DNA of 39,394 bases. Origin: JAWUVP01 sp034112285 (GTDB taxonomy: Bacteria > Pseudomonadota > Gammaproteobacteria > JABDGN01). The stretch's first letter is position 1. Every line of letters starts with the position of its first letter. A program made the position numbers and the translations under genes. Below are positions 7,005-16,300 of this stretch, piece after piece. The stretch covers positions 1 to 39,394 of the forward strand of contig JAWUVP010000011.1 of the NCBI GenBank assembly GCA_034112285.1. Reading direction: 5' to 3'. The notes beneath the pieces were generated by a model, which was given only the letters and a program-made list of their open reading frames with translations, did no database searches and was not told the origin of the DNA.

Positions 7005-8069
7005 TTACTTAACGCGTGGGTCTAGCTCACCACTGGCATAACGTTCAAACATCACTTCCAATGACAAGGGCACAATTTTGCTCGCATTACCGGCAGAACC
7101 AAACTGCTCAAAACGTGCTTTACAAATTCCCTGCATGGCTTTGGTTGAGGCCGCTAAGTATTTGCGCGGGTCAAATTCAGCTGGGTTTTCAGCCATGAAA
7201 CGGCGAATGGCGCCGGTAGAGGCTAAGCGTAGATCAGTATCAATGTTAACTTTACGTACGCCATTTTTAATACCTTCTTGAATTTCTTCAACCGGCACAC
7301 CATACGTTTCAGGAATTTCACCCCCAAATTCATTAATGATTGCCAACCATTCTTGTGGCACAGACGATGAACCGTGCATCACTAAATGGGTGTCAGGAAT
7401 GCGGGCATGAATCGCTTTAATTTGGCTAATCGCTAAGATATCACCGGTAGGGGGGCGAGTAAATTTGTAGGCGCCATGGCTGGTACCAATGGCAATGGCT
7501 AATGCATCAACCTTGGTTGCTTTTACAAAGTTTGCTGCTTCTTCTGGGTCAGTTAATAATTGGCTTTGCTCCAACACACCTTCGGCGCCGGAACCATCTT
7601 CTTCACCCATCATGCCGGTTTCTAATGAACCTAAGCAACCTAATTCGCCTTCGACCGAGACGCCGCAAGCGTGAGCAATGTCTGAGGTTAGCCTTGTAAC
7701 GTCAACATTATATTCAAAACTTGAAGGGGTTTTGGCATCGCTTTCTAGTGAGCCATCCATCATGACTGATGAAAAACCTAGCTGAATAGAGCGTTGGCAC
7801 ACATCTGGCGACGCGCCATGATCTTGGTGCAAACAAACTGGAATGTGTGGAAATTCTTCAATTGCGGCTAACACTAAATGCCGAATAAACGGTGCGCCGG
7901 CATATTTGCGTGCGCCAGCTGAAGCCTGAATAATCACCGGGCTATCGACTTCATTGGCGGCCTGCATAATGGCTCGCACTTGTTCCAAGTTGTTAGCATT
8001 GTAAGCGGGTACACCGTAGCCATGTTCGGCTGCGTGATCAAGCATTTGACGAAGAGATATTAGCGCCAT
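7005..8069 (-). CDS. fba: Class II fructose-bisphosphate aldolase
   Basis: 354 aa. A zinc-dependent aldolase cleaving fructose-1,6-bisphosphate (or joining the trioses) in glycolysis and gluconeogenesis. Length and the MALISLRQMLDHAAEHGYGV start are typical of the Calvin-type class IIA/B group common in gammaproteobacteria. Zinc-site histidines are visible in LHQDHGA (His84), IGTSHGAY and VMHGSSS; Asp83 is the catalytic acid. Shine-Dalgarno AAGGAG before the ATG. It is the last gene of the pgk-pyk-fba run, 153 bp after pyk, with a palindromic repeat between. Confidence 0.96.
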   Translation of the reverse strand: MALISLRQMLDHAAEHGYGVPAYNANNLEQVRAIMQAANEVDSPVIIQASAGARKYAGAPFIRHLVLAAIEEFPHIPVCLHQDHGASPDVCQRSIQLGFSSVMMDGSLESDAKTPSSFEYNVDVTRLTSDIAHACGVSVEGELGCLGSLETGMMGEEDGSGAEGVLEQSQLLTDPEEAANFVKATKVDALAIAIGTSHGAYKFTRPPTGDILAISQIKAIHARIPDTHLVMHGSSSVPQEWLAIINEFGGEIPETYGVPVEEIQEGIKNGVRKVNIDTDLRLASTGAIRRFMAENPAEFDPRKYLAASTKAMQGICKARFEQFGSAGNASKIVPLSLEVMFERYASGELDPRVK

Positions 8070-8094
8070 GAGGGCTCCTTATTAAGTAGTTGCA

Positions 8095-8169
8095 TATACT
8101 CGAAGCAATTGAAATTTAGGCATTTCTAGCTTATAAATTTGCACCAGAATTTCAATCGCTTCAAGTATA
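8095..8169. repeat. Imperfect 23-bp inverted repeat between pyk and fba
   Basis: Arms at 8095-8117 and 8147-8169 match at 20 of 23 positions around a 29-bp centre. There is no T-run after the stem on the minus strand, so it is not a standard terminator. It could act as an RNA hairpin between pyk and fba or be a dispersed palindromic element. Confidence 0.6.
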
Positions 8170-8222
8170 GTGTAGCAGATTCAATGGGGCAAACCAAAAC
8201 CTACCCCACCCATTTTAAAACG

Positions 8223-9656
8223 TTAAACAGAAATGACTTTTAAAGTGTTGGTGGAGCCACGTTGACCGACAAAGTCACCACAAGTCACTAAAATTTTATC
8301 ACCGGCAGAGACTTGCTTGTTGGCCAGCAAGGTGTCGACCACTTTTTGGTAGACATTATTATTATCAATGCCCTCAAGTGAAAATGGCACCGGAAAAACG
8401 CCACGAAACATGCACATGCGGCGCAAAGTTTTACCAAGGGGGCTGAAGGCAAAAATAGGAATGCCGGTTTTAATGCGTGACATTAATAACGGCGTGTCAC
8501 CGCTGGCGGTGATAGAAACAATGGCTTTTACCGCGCTGTGGTTGGCGGTGTACATGGCGGCCATGGCTATCGACTCGTCGCTACCCTCAAAAAAGCACTC
8601 AACACGATGCTTAGAAATTTTAGTTTCAGGGCTAGACTCAGCGCCCAAGCAAATGCGGCTCATCGCGCGGACAACCTCAGCCGGATGATTGCCGGTCGCC
8701 GTTTCAGCTGAAAGCATCACCGCATCCGAATAATCTAGCACTGCATTGGCCACATCAAACACTTCTGCTCGCGTAGGAATAGAGTGTTCAATCATTGATT
8801 CCATCATTTGCGTGGCGGTAATTACCGCCGTATTTAACGCGCGAGCGCGTTTGATAATATGCTTTTGAGCGGCCGGTAAGGCAGCATCTCCAATTTCCAC
8901 ACCTAAGTCACCACGCGCGACCATCACCGCGTCAGAAGCTTCGATAATTTCATCAATGCAATGCATGGCTTCGGCACGCTCTAGTTTGGCAACCAAACGT
9001 GAGTCACCCCCCGCGATACTCACTAATTCACGCGCGTGAATCATATCTTGCGCACTACGCGGGAATGAAATAGCGATATACGCCACGTCCAAACCGACTG
9101 CGGTAATTAAATCGGCTTTATCTTTTTCTGTTAAGCACTCAGCCGAGAGGCCGCCACCTAATTTGTTGATGCCTTTATTATTGGATAACTCGCCGCCAAC
9201 GTCTACAGTGCAATGCACTTTGTTGCCATCAATATGGGTGACCGCAAAAACAATGCGACCATCGTCTAATAATAATTTATCACCCGCGTGCACATCTTTG
9301 GGCAAATGTTTGTAAATAATACCGACTTGGGTTTCATCACCCACTTCTAAATCTAAATCACCATCTAAACAAAAAGGCGCGCCGACTTTTAGCGTGACTT
9401 TTTTATTTTTAAATTGTGCAATACGAATTTTGGGGCCTTGCAAATCGGCCATAATAGCCACCGAAATATCTAGCTCTTTGGCGGCGGTGCGAATGTTTTG
9501 CGCACGCAATTTGTGATCATCGGCCACGCCGTGTGAAAAATTTAGACGAAAAATATTCGCACCCGCCAAAATCAATTCTTTGATGGTTTCCACGTCGCTG
9601 GAAGCAGGCCCCAAGGTGGCAACAATTTTGGTGCTTTTATCAGTTAAGTTGTGCAT
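8223..9656 (-). CDS. pyk: Pyruvate kinase
   Basis: 477 aa, full length (E. coli PykA 480). It transfers phosphate from phosphoenolpyruvate to ADP. Visible features: RLNFSHG (37-43), the B-domain about 75-170, catalytic Lys224 and metal-binding Glu226 in LVAKLERAEAM, Asp250 in VARGDLGVEIG, and the ITATQMMESMI signature (279-289). The C-terminal regulatory domain is complete. The start is 2 bp after the pgk stop, so the two genes are translationally linked. Confidence 0.96.
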   Translation of the reverse strand: MHNLTDKSTKIVATLGPASSDVETIKELILAGANIFRLNFSHGVADDHKLRAQNIRTAAKELDISVAIMADLQGPKIRIAQFKNKKVTLKVGAPFCLDGDLDLEVGDETQVGIIYKHLPKDVHAGDKLLLDDGRIVFAVTHIDGNKVHCTVDVGGELSNNKGINKLGGGLSAECLTEKDKADLITAVGLDVAYIAISFPRSAQDMIHARELVSIAGGDSRLVAKLERAEAMHCIDEIIEASDAVMVARGDLGVEIGDAALPAAQKHIIKRARALNTAVITATQMMESMIEHSIPTRAEVFDVANAVLDYSDAVMLSAETATGNHPAEVVRAMSRICLGAESSPETKISKHRVECFFEGSDESIAMAAMYTANHSAVKAIVSITASGDTPLLMSRIKTGIPIFAFSPLGKTLRRMCMFRGVFPVPFSLEGIDNNNVYQKVVDTLLANKQVSAGDKILVTCGDFVGQRGSTNTLKVISV

Positions 9657-9658
9657 AT

Positions 9659-10828
9659 CTATCCTTTGTTTGCTAAAACGGTAATGGCGGGTAAAGCCTT
9701 GCCTTCGAGTAACTCCAAAAACGCCCCACCGCCCGTTGAAATGTAGGAGATTTTATCGGCCAAGCCATATTTTTCAATGGCTGCGAGTGTATCACCTCCG
9801 CCGGCGACTGTAAAAGCTGAGCTGCTGGCAATGTCTTGGCTCATGGCTTTGGTGCCATTTTCAAACGGGGCCAATTCAAACACGCCAACCGGGCCATTCC
9901 ATACAATAGTATTAGCCTTGGCCAAAATTTTTGCATACATTGCCGCTGTTTCAGGGCCGATGTCTAAAATCATATCGTCTTGGCTGACGTCCTTAACCAA
10001 TACCGTCTTAACATTAGCCTCGGCTGAAAACTTATCGGCCACCACCACATCAATCGGCAACGGTATTTCCCTGCCGTTAGCTTTAGCCCATTGCATTAGC
10101 TCAGTCGCTTCGCCGGTTAAATCTGGCTCATACAACGATTTGCCCACCTCATAGCCCGCTGCGGCTAAAAACGTATTAGCAATACCGCCGCCCACAATGA
10201 GCTGGTCCACTTTATGAATTAAGTTTTTTAACACAGTCAATTTAGATGAAACTTTTGAGCCGCCCACAATTGCCACCAAGGGTCGCGCCGGGTCCGCCAA
10301 GGCGCCTTCTAAGGCCTCAATTTCTTGTTGCAACAAAGGCCCCGCACAGGCTTTAGGTGCGTACTCTGCTACGCCGACTGTAGAAGCTTGAGCCCGATGG
10401 GCGGTAGCAAACGCATCCATCACAAACACGTCACATAACGCAGCATAACGCTGGCTAAGCCCGGCATCATTGGCTTTTTCGCCTACATTAAAGCGCACAT
10501 TTTCCAGCAACACCACTTGCCCTGGTTGCACGGCGCAGCCATTTTGCCAATCTTGAACTAATTCCACCGGTTGGCCCAACAGCTCGCTCAAGCGCTGTGC
10601 CACTGGTGCCAATGAAAATTGCGCCTCAAACTGGCCCTCCGTTGGCCGACCCAAATGCGACATCAACATAACGCTCGCCCCGGCTGCCAAAGCAGCTTGA
10701 ACGGTAGGCAGCGCGGCTTGAATGCGAATATCGCTGGTAATATCGCCATCGTTATTAAACGGGACATTTAAATCTTCACGGATTAAAACTTTTTTACCTT
10801 TTAAATCAAGTTGTTGCATGGTCTGCAT
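9659..10828 (-). CDS. pgk: Phosphoglycerate kinase
   Basis: 389 aa (E. coli 387). It makes ATP and 3-phosphoglycerate from 1,3-bisphosphoglycerate. The N-domain has REDLNVPFN (17-25) and SHLGRPTEG; the middle has VAIVGGSKVSSKL; the C-domain has the nucleotide-binding GGGDTLAAI and TGGGAFLELLEGK near the end. Start chosen at 10828 because AGGAG lies just upstream; an ATG three codons in is the alternative. The usual neighbour gap is not next to it but 11.3 kb away, with accessory genes between. Confidence 0.96.
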   Translation of the reverse strand: MQTMQQLDLKGKKVLIREDLNVPFNNDGDITSDIRIQAALPTVQAALAAGASVMLMSHLGRPTEGQFEAQFSLAPVAQRLSELLGQPVELVQDWQNGCAVQPGQVVLLENVRFNVGEKANDAGLSQRYAALCDVFVMDAFATAHRAQASTVGVAEYAPKACAGPLLQQEIEALEGALADPARPLVAIVGGSKVSSKLTVLKNLIHKVDQLIVGGGIANTFLAAAGYEVGKSLYEPDLTGEATELMQWAKANGREIPLPIDVVVADKFSAEANVKTVLVKDVSQDDMILDIGPETAAMYAKILAKANTIVWNGPVGVFELAPFENGTKAMSQDIASSSAFTVAGGGDTLAAIEKYGLADKISYISTGGGAFLELLEGKALPAITVLANKG

Positions 10829-11038
10829 GAGGAGTCTCCTTTGCTCAATGGGTGGTGTACTTTACCGAATTTTTTGCGATTTAGAAAGCGTCATTAGGGA
10901 TCACCCATTAGCCCTTCATTTTGCTAAGCAATCCCAAGAATAATTCTTCATTCCATGTTTCTACTGAATGAACAATATTGAATGCATTGGGCCAAATAAT
11001 TAGTTTTTACAGTAAATTTGGATTCATCCCGCACGCCA

Positions 11039-11083
11039 ATATTTATTAGATAGTGTCACTACATGACACTATCTAATAAATAT
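11039..11083. repeat. Perfect 20-bp palindrome with 5-base loop
   Basis: Arm ATATTTATTAGATAGTGTCA (11039-11058), loop CTACA, and the exact reverse complement at 11064-11083. It is AT-rich with no T-run, so a terminator is unlikely. It could be an isolated palindromic element or the end of a mobile element. Confidence 0.8.
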
Positions 11084-11127
11084 CAAGGTCTCAAAAGAGG
11101 TGTTGACGCAAAGGTGATAAAAAGAAA

Positions 11128-11198
11128 GGGGTCAGATCTTGAAATCTGACATCAAATAATATTAACTACGAATGATTTCACATTTCAAGATCTGACCC
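11128..11198. repeat. Palindromic repeat of the GGGGTCAGATCTTGAAAT type
   Basis: GGGTCAGATCTTGAAAT at 11129-11145 is inverted exactly at 11182-11198. A second hairpin, GTCAGAT/ATCTGAC (11131-11137 and 11144-11150), is nested in the left arm. The head GGGGTCAG is shared with the repeat at 18013-18072. Such elements resemble REP-type palindromes mobilised by Y1 (TnpA-REP) transposases, none of which is in the window. Confidence 0.75.
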
Positions 11199-11267
11199 TA
11201 TCCCCTGCTCACAGACCTTATCCCCTATCGCACCTCAAGATCCGAGCGGGCATATACAAGATACACT

Positions 11268-11651
11268 TTATGGTCGAACAATCACTTCTTGCCCTTGTTG
11301 TTCGCATTGTGTTTGAGGCTTGCCTGCAATGTGAGTAATCGTCACATCTGAATTGGTTGCACCACTAGATGACGTGGCATCAATCTGACAATTGCCAATG
11401 GTTATACTCATTGTTGCGACATTACCTGAGCCAAAGTTACTGTATTCAGCTTTAGTGCCCGCAACAATTTGCAATGGAGCGGTAGGATTGCTTTTATTTG
11501 ACTGGATATTTTCCACCTGCAAAGTGTTTTGTGTTTCATTTACCACATCAAAGCCAACTGAAGTGTAAGTTGGGAATGGCGGGAAGGCAAAAATTGATGA
11601 GCAAAAGCCAATAGTGAGTACCACGCTAAATATAATTTGAGATTTTTTCAT
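11268..11651 (-). CDS. Small secreted protein of unknown function
   Basis: 127 aa from the ATG at 11651, chosen because AGGAAAAAC lies just upstream; an upstream in-frame start would add 10 residues that do not look like a signal peptide. The N-terminus (MKKSQIIFSVVLTIGFCSSIFAFP) is a clean signal peptide with cleavage near IFA-F. The mature part is beta-rich, rich in Thr/Asn/Ser, with a Cys pair (residues about 99 and 119) that could form a disulfide. It has the look of a short Ig-like or hydrophobin-like periplasmic/secreted protein, but no family is recognised. Flanked by repeats upstream and the divergent glycosyltransferase. Confidence 0.65.
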   Translation of the reverse strand: MKKSQIIFSVVLTIGFCSSIFAFPPFPTYTSVGFDVVNETQNTLQVENIQSNKSNPTAPLQIVAGTKAEYSNFGSGNVATMSITIGNCQIDATSSSGATNSDVTITHIAGKPQTQCEQQGQEVIVRP

Positions 11652-11842
11652 TGTTTTTCCTGTTTTTGTGTTTGCGATCATGTAATGGCACGTCGGTACA
11701 TTGTGAAGCTCAAGCCTTTTCTGTTATTCTTTATTAATGTCCCAGGCGCGCCTGTTAAAACGCCCTGCTCTCGGTGCTCAAGGGGGTAAACCTTTGCCTG
11801 TTTTATGGTATGATGTTCATCAATTTTTTAAACTTGTTTTTT

Positions 11843-12589
11843 ATGTCAACACTTAGCATTATTATTATCACCAAAAATGAACAGCGTAACATCAAGCGTT
11901 GTTTAGACTCTGTGCAATGGGCGGATGAAATTATTGTCCTCGATTCTGGCAGCACGGATGACACGCTGCAAATCTGCAAACAGTACACTCCCCATGTTTT
12001 TAGCACTGACTGGCCTGGTTATGGCGTGCAAAAAGCACGCGCGCTGGAAAAAGCCTCGTGTGAATGGGTACTGTCTATAGACGCCGATGAGCAGGTGAGC
12101 GACGCGTTGAAAAAGAGAATTCAAGACTTTATAGCCTCAGCTTCGGATGTGCGCGGCATTTACTTGCCGATAAAATTAATTTTTCTGGGGCGAAGAATTA
12201 ACCATGCCAACGGCAGCAGTAAGCACCTGCGCCTTTTTAAACGCGAGGCGGCGCAATTTACACAGACCGTGGTGCATGAAGATCTGATTGTAACCGGCGC
12301 GTCTGAAACCTGGGCCGAACCCCTTTATCATTATTCATTCGATGACATTTCGCAGTTAGTGGGCAAAATGAATCATTATACCTCTCTGGTGGCACAGCAG
12401 CGCCTTGAGCAAAAACGGCATGGCTCCATGAGAAAAGCCGTTACCCATTCTGCCTGGATGTTTATTAAAATCTATTTTTTAAAATTGGGTTTTCTAGACG
12501 GCGCACCCGGGTTGATTCTGGCCTACTCCTTTGCCGAGGGCGCGTTTTATCGTTACGCAAAAATGTGTTACCCCGAGAAGGACGCCTAA
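11843..12589 (+). CDS. Family 2 glycosyltransferase, WaaE/KdtX-like (LPS core)
   Basis: 248 aa from ATG 11843. GT-A fold: SIIIITKNEQRNIKRCL at the N-terminus, VLDSGSTDDT for nucleotide-sugar binding, and the DxD-type motif in LSIDADEQVS. The later sequence HANGSSKHLRLFKR and VVHEDLIV, with a C-terminal hydrophobic segment, is typical of the WaaE/KdtX (LgtF-like) inner-core glucosyltransferases. The open frame extends upstream to a GTG at 11774 or ATGs at 11810 and 11813, which would add a hydrophobic stretch; 11843 was chosen by the family's usual MSxLSIIIITKNE start, though no start has a convincing Shine-Dalgarno. It is followed 1 bp later by a deacetylase; together they probably modify a surface glycan. 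Confidence 0.8.
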   Translation: MSTLSIIIITKNEQRNIKRCLDSVQWADEIIVLDSGSTDDTLQICKQYTPHVFSTDWPGYGVQKARALEKASCEWVLSIDADEQVSDALKKRIQDFIASASDVRGIYLPIKLIFLGRRINHANGSSKHLRLFKREAAQFTQTVVHEDLIVTGASETWAEPLYHYSFDDISQLVGKMNHYTSLVAQQRLEQKRHGSMRKAVTHSAWMFIKIYFLKLGFLDGAPGLILAYSFAEGAFYRYAKMCYPEKDA

Positions 12590-12590
12590 T

Positions 12591-13331
12591 ATGTTAGCGG
12601 TATTAATGTTTCACCAAGTTAATGATATTAACAACCCGGCAGCGTTAGAAAAATTTTCCGCGTTCATTGAGTACCTTGCCAAGCATTATCCTCTTGTTTT
12701 ACCGGGCGATGCGTTGGCTAAAAACAAACTGTCATTTTGCTTAACCTTTGATGATGCTTATTTTGATTTTTACCATTGCGTTTATCCATTATTAAAAAAA
12801 CATCGCATCCCCGCCGTGCTGGGTGTGCCGGTGAAATATATTCAAGATAAAACCAATCAGCTAACAGCAGAACGCCTAAGCATTGCCCATGGCAAAGAAA
12901 TGGATGAGGGTTTATACCAAGCGCACGCTCCGTTTTGCAACTGGGAAGAATTGCAAGAAATGGCCGACAGTAAACTTGTGGCCATTGCCTCGCATAGCTA
13001 CACACATTGCAATGTTGCCGAGCTGGGTGTGGATTTAACCCATGAGTTGCTGGCGAGTAAAGAATTATTACAGCAAAAATTAAACTGCGAAGTGGATACT
13101 TTTATTTACCCTTACGGCAAATACTCCGCCTGCATAAACCAAAGCGTTGCTCAACACTACCGCTTTCCCATGCGCATTGGCTCGGCGCTTAATAAAAATT
13201 GGCATAATACCAACCAAGTTATTTACCGCATCAACGCCGATGGTTATTGGCAAAATGAACGCCGCTGGGGCCTGCTTGATACCGTGAAATATTATTTAAA
13301 ATATCTAAGTAATCGGCTGCGAAATAAATAA
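12591..13331 (+). CDS. Polysaccharide deacetylase (NodB-homology, CE4)
   Basis: 246 aa from ATG 12591, preceded by GAGAAGG; longer in-frame starts overlap the previous gene and lack this signal. NodB motifs: LTFDDAYFDF (TFDD, metal and catalytic Asp), ASHSYTH (H-x3-H zinc site) and FIYPYGKYS (motif 3). CE4 enzymes remove N-acetyl (or similar acyl) groups from sugars. No signal peptide is seen, so it probably acts on a cytosolic or membrane-bound glycan intermediate. Coupled to the glycosyltransferase by a 1-bp gap, it likely deacetylates an amino sugar in LPS core or lipid-linked glycan. Exact substrate unknown. Confidence 0.8.
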   Translation: MLAVLMFHQVNDINNPAALEKFSAFIEYLAKHYPLVLPGDALAKNKLSFCLTFDDAYFDFYHCVYPLLKKHRIPAVLGVPVKYIQDKTNQLTAERLSIAHGKEMDEGLYQAHAPFCNWEELQEMADSKLVAIASHSYTHCNVAELGVDLTHELLASKELLQQKLNCEVDTFIYPYGKYSACINQSVAQHYRFPMRIGSALNKNWHNTNQVIYRINADGYWQNERRWGLLDTVKYYLKYLSNRLRNK

Positions 13332-13368
13332 TATTTTAACCACTGTCCTCGGCGCTTAACGTAGCACC

Positions 13369-16300
13369 TTAGCCAAGCCTATAATTATCTCCGCACTGTT
13401 GCACTATGGCATAAAGTTCTTTATCTTCAGTTGTTACTCCCCCTGCAAGCTCTGCAATTTCCCAATAACATTGCTTGCCCGCATTCGCGCTAAGCGGGTT
13501 CAATATTTGTTTACCTAGTAGAGAGGCTGCCGGTATATCTTTAAGTAAAAAATCTACAAACATTTCAAGCTTGTGAGTCTTGCCTGGCTGTATGCCTGAA
13601 AGGATTATTGTTTTTTGGTAAGATATCTTAATATCGTTTCCCTGGAGATAATTTACATCTAAAATACCTTCGTCAATATCCATATCAACCTCTTTATTGA
13701 TCTCGGCACCAGGATGCATATTGTTTAACATCGACTGCAGAAATTGTATTAAAGGCGTAAAGAACGTTCCGTGGCAAAAATCAGTCTGATATAGCAATTG
13801 TATAAATCTATAATTAACCGGTCTGTCCTCTCGCAGGGGAGCATAAAGCCCTGCTAATTCGTTATGAACCACTTGAATAGAATGAAAAATTTCTACCTCT
13901 TTCTGCATCACACCTAAAATTGGGACCCCTAAAATCGGCTCTAAGTTCTCCACTCCAAAATGAGGTAAGCTATCATAGGACTCAGGTACAGGCAGTGAAA
14001 AAACACCTGCCGATAAATCTTTGAAGCAACTAAAATGCCTTGAATCCTTATCTACCAGGTAAAGCTTACGCTTACCATTTTCAGATACTTCTCTCATGCG
14101 TTCACGTCGCAACTGTTGGCTATGCGCATATTTAACGGTAGAGTGTTTTGTGGGACGTAGCAAGGAGCCAGCTAACACTGGGCTTACTGCATCCTTGGCA
14201 GTAAAAACCAACCAACTATCGCTTAATCGTTCAGCTTTTTTATCACCACCATTATAAAGATGATATCTCATTAATACTTCTCGGGTGGCGGTCAAAGCCG
14301 TTAGTTCTTGAGCCTGAGCCAGTGCTTGAGAAGCGCGCCTCCTTTCACCCTGCTCAAGCTCTAAAATTTCAGCCTCAATAGCTAATTTGCGCTTCTGCTC
14401 TTTAAGCTCAATGCTCGCTAATGGTTTAGTGCATGCAGCCTGTGCGTGAGTAGAGCCTAAAACAGTACCATCTGACGCCAGAAAACCATCATTGACGCTT
14501 ATTAACGCCAGTTGATCACCTAGTAACTTTAATTTATCGTCGACGTCATAGAGTGCCTCAAGCTGTTTTTCTATAGACGCTATCCATTCATTACTATTTC
14601 TACCAACGACTTTTTTCTCCAGCTGCTGCTTTAAAGACTCAAACATAGCAGTACATTTAGCGCTCTTTAATATAAAAACGTTTTTTGCTAGCAGCATGTG
14701 CTGCTCACCAAGATCTTGTTTTCGCTCAAGCTGTATTTTCAGATCAGCGATCCACTCAACACCTTTATGTTTTATCGCAAGCGGCCCCTCCAAAAACGTG
14801 AGCATAGCACTGCATTCATCTGCTTTTATCTGTACAAGCTGCCTTTTTAATTCCTCAAGCTGCTCCATGTTTTTCGGTTGTTGCCGCTGATGTTGCTCCC
14901 ATTGCACGCGCTCAGCTTTAAGGCGGCCCTGCTGTGTCACAAAATCTTGATAGGCATACTGAATAAACCCTGCACGCCTAGGATCGCTAAAACCGTTTCC
15001 GAAAATAGTTTTTTGACAGGGTAAAGCCGTTGTCAAAACCCTTCTATTACTGTCCCCCATTTTATAATGATAGAACTGACATGAAATATGTGAAGGTATT
15101 AGGCCCGTGTAATAAGGCTGAATAAAGGTATCATATTGAGACTTGGGAATAGAGCTTGAGCTGTCATAAATAAGCACGTGAGCCTTTACATTCGCGGGTA
15201 TGCGTTGCACTTTACAATAAGTGAGTGCCAGCTTATTAACGTCGGAAGGAAAATCTGGTCCCAATATTAAATCATCACTAAGTTTTTTAAGCTGCTCTGG
15301 GTCCAACGGAAAAGGGGGCGTTGCCTCGTTATAAATATAATCTATAGCTTGCTGCCAAGTGGTTCCAGCATCTTTGTTGATAAAAGAATCGGCGAGTAAA
15401 TATTTATCGAGCTTTATCGTATATTGGCCTGGCGCAAACGCCTCAAAATAGGCTTTTAATTGGCTTAAAATCGCTTCAAAAGCTTGTAGTGACGAGATAC
15501 TTACGCTGCCGAGTGAATCGTTATTATCTGTTACAAAACTCTGTCGGTGCGAAAAGCTGCTCAGCACAACGGTCAAAGGCTTGCTTGCTGTTGCTGCCTT
15601 AAACTTAACAATCATGCCGATCAGCTGTAGCAATAATGGCCCACCAAAATAGACGGTTCCATCAGGTGAAAACTCAATGTTTTCGGGCCAAATACAACCT
15701 TTAAAATCCAGCCAAAGATGCAGCTCATGCATCACCTCTTTTTTTAGATGTTCTTTTTGCAAAGGTGACATCATCATTGTCGCTGCAAAAGGTAGCGACT
15801 CTCCAAGCCTATACGTTTTTTTGCTAGTAAAGGTTCGCAATGCCTCTGTTGCCGTGTCAAACCAAGCTTGCTGTTTTAAATCACGCTTAGGCTCGTTTTT
15901 TAATAAGCTATGGTGCGCAATAATATCGGCCTGAGTAATATCGTTATAACGCTCATCCGCATCAGCTGCATTGCGCCTTTTCTCAGTAAAGAAGTTTGTT
16001 AGCCAAACGCCCCGAGCCTTATAAGCGCTTTGGCCCATTTTTTGAAAAACCATCTGAATGTCGGTGCTCTTAGATTCTGGCAATGAAGTATATTGTAGTA
16101 AGGTAAAGCCGTAGCCCTGTGGCAATATTTCACAAGGGGCATTCAAAAGAAGTTTATAACTTTCAATAATGCTGCTATCGCTTTCAATAGCAACAATATG
16201 CGTATATGCTCTGAGGGGCCGTTGCATCCTCACATATAAATTATCTAACTTGAAATCACTTTGCGCAATATGTGTGTCTAATAATTCGGGATAAGCTGAA

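Larger units (their letters stand above)
10829..11267. other. Gene-poor junction after pgk, holding two palindromic repeats
   Basis: No supportable gene in 439 bp. It holds the pgk ribosome-binding region and two separate hairpin repeats (11039-11083 and 11128-11198). This is one edge of the accessory DNA that separates pgk from gap. Confidence 0.7.

Noticed and set aside
11774..11842. Upstream GTG/ATG starts for the glycosyltransferase
   Set aside because: They add a hydrophobic stretch not usual in the family, and have no better ribosome-binding site than ATG 11843.
12531..12590. Longer start for the polysaccharide deacetylase
   Set aside because: It overlaps the glycosyltransferase by 59 bp; GAGAAGG before ATG 12591 and the family start favour the shorter form.
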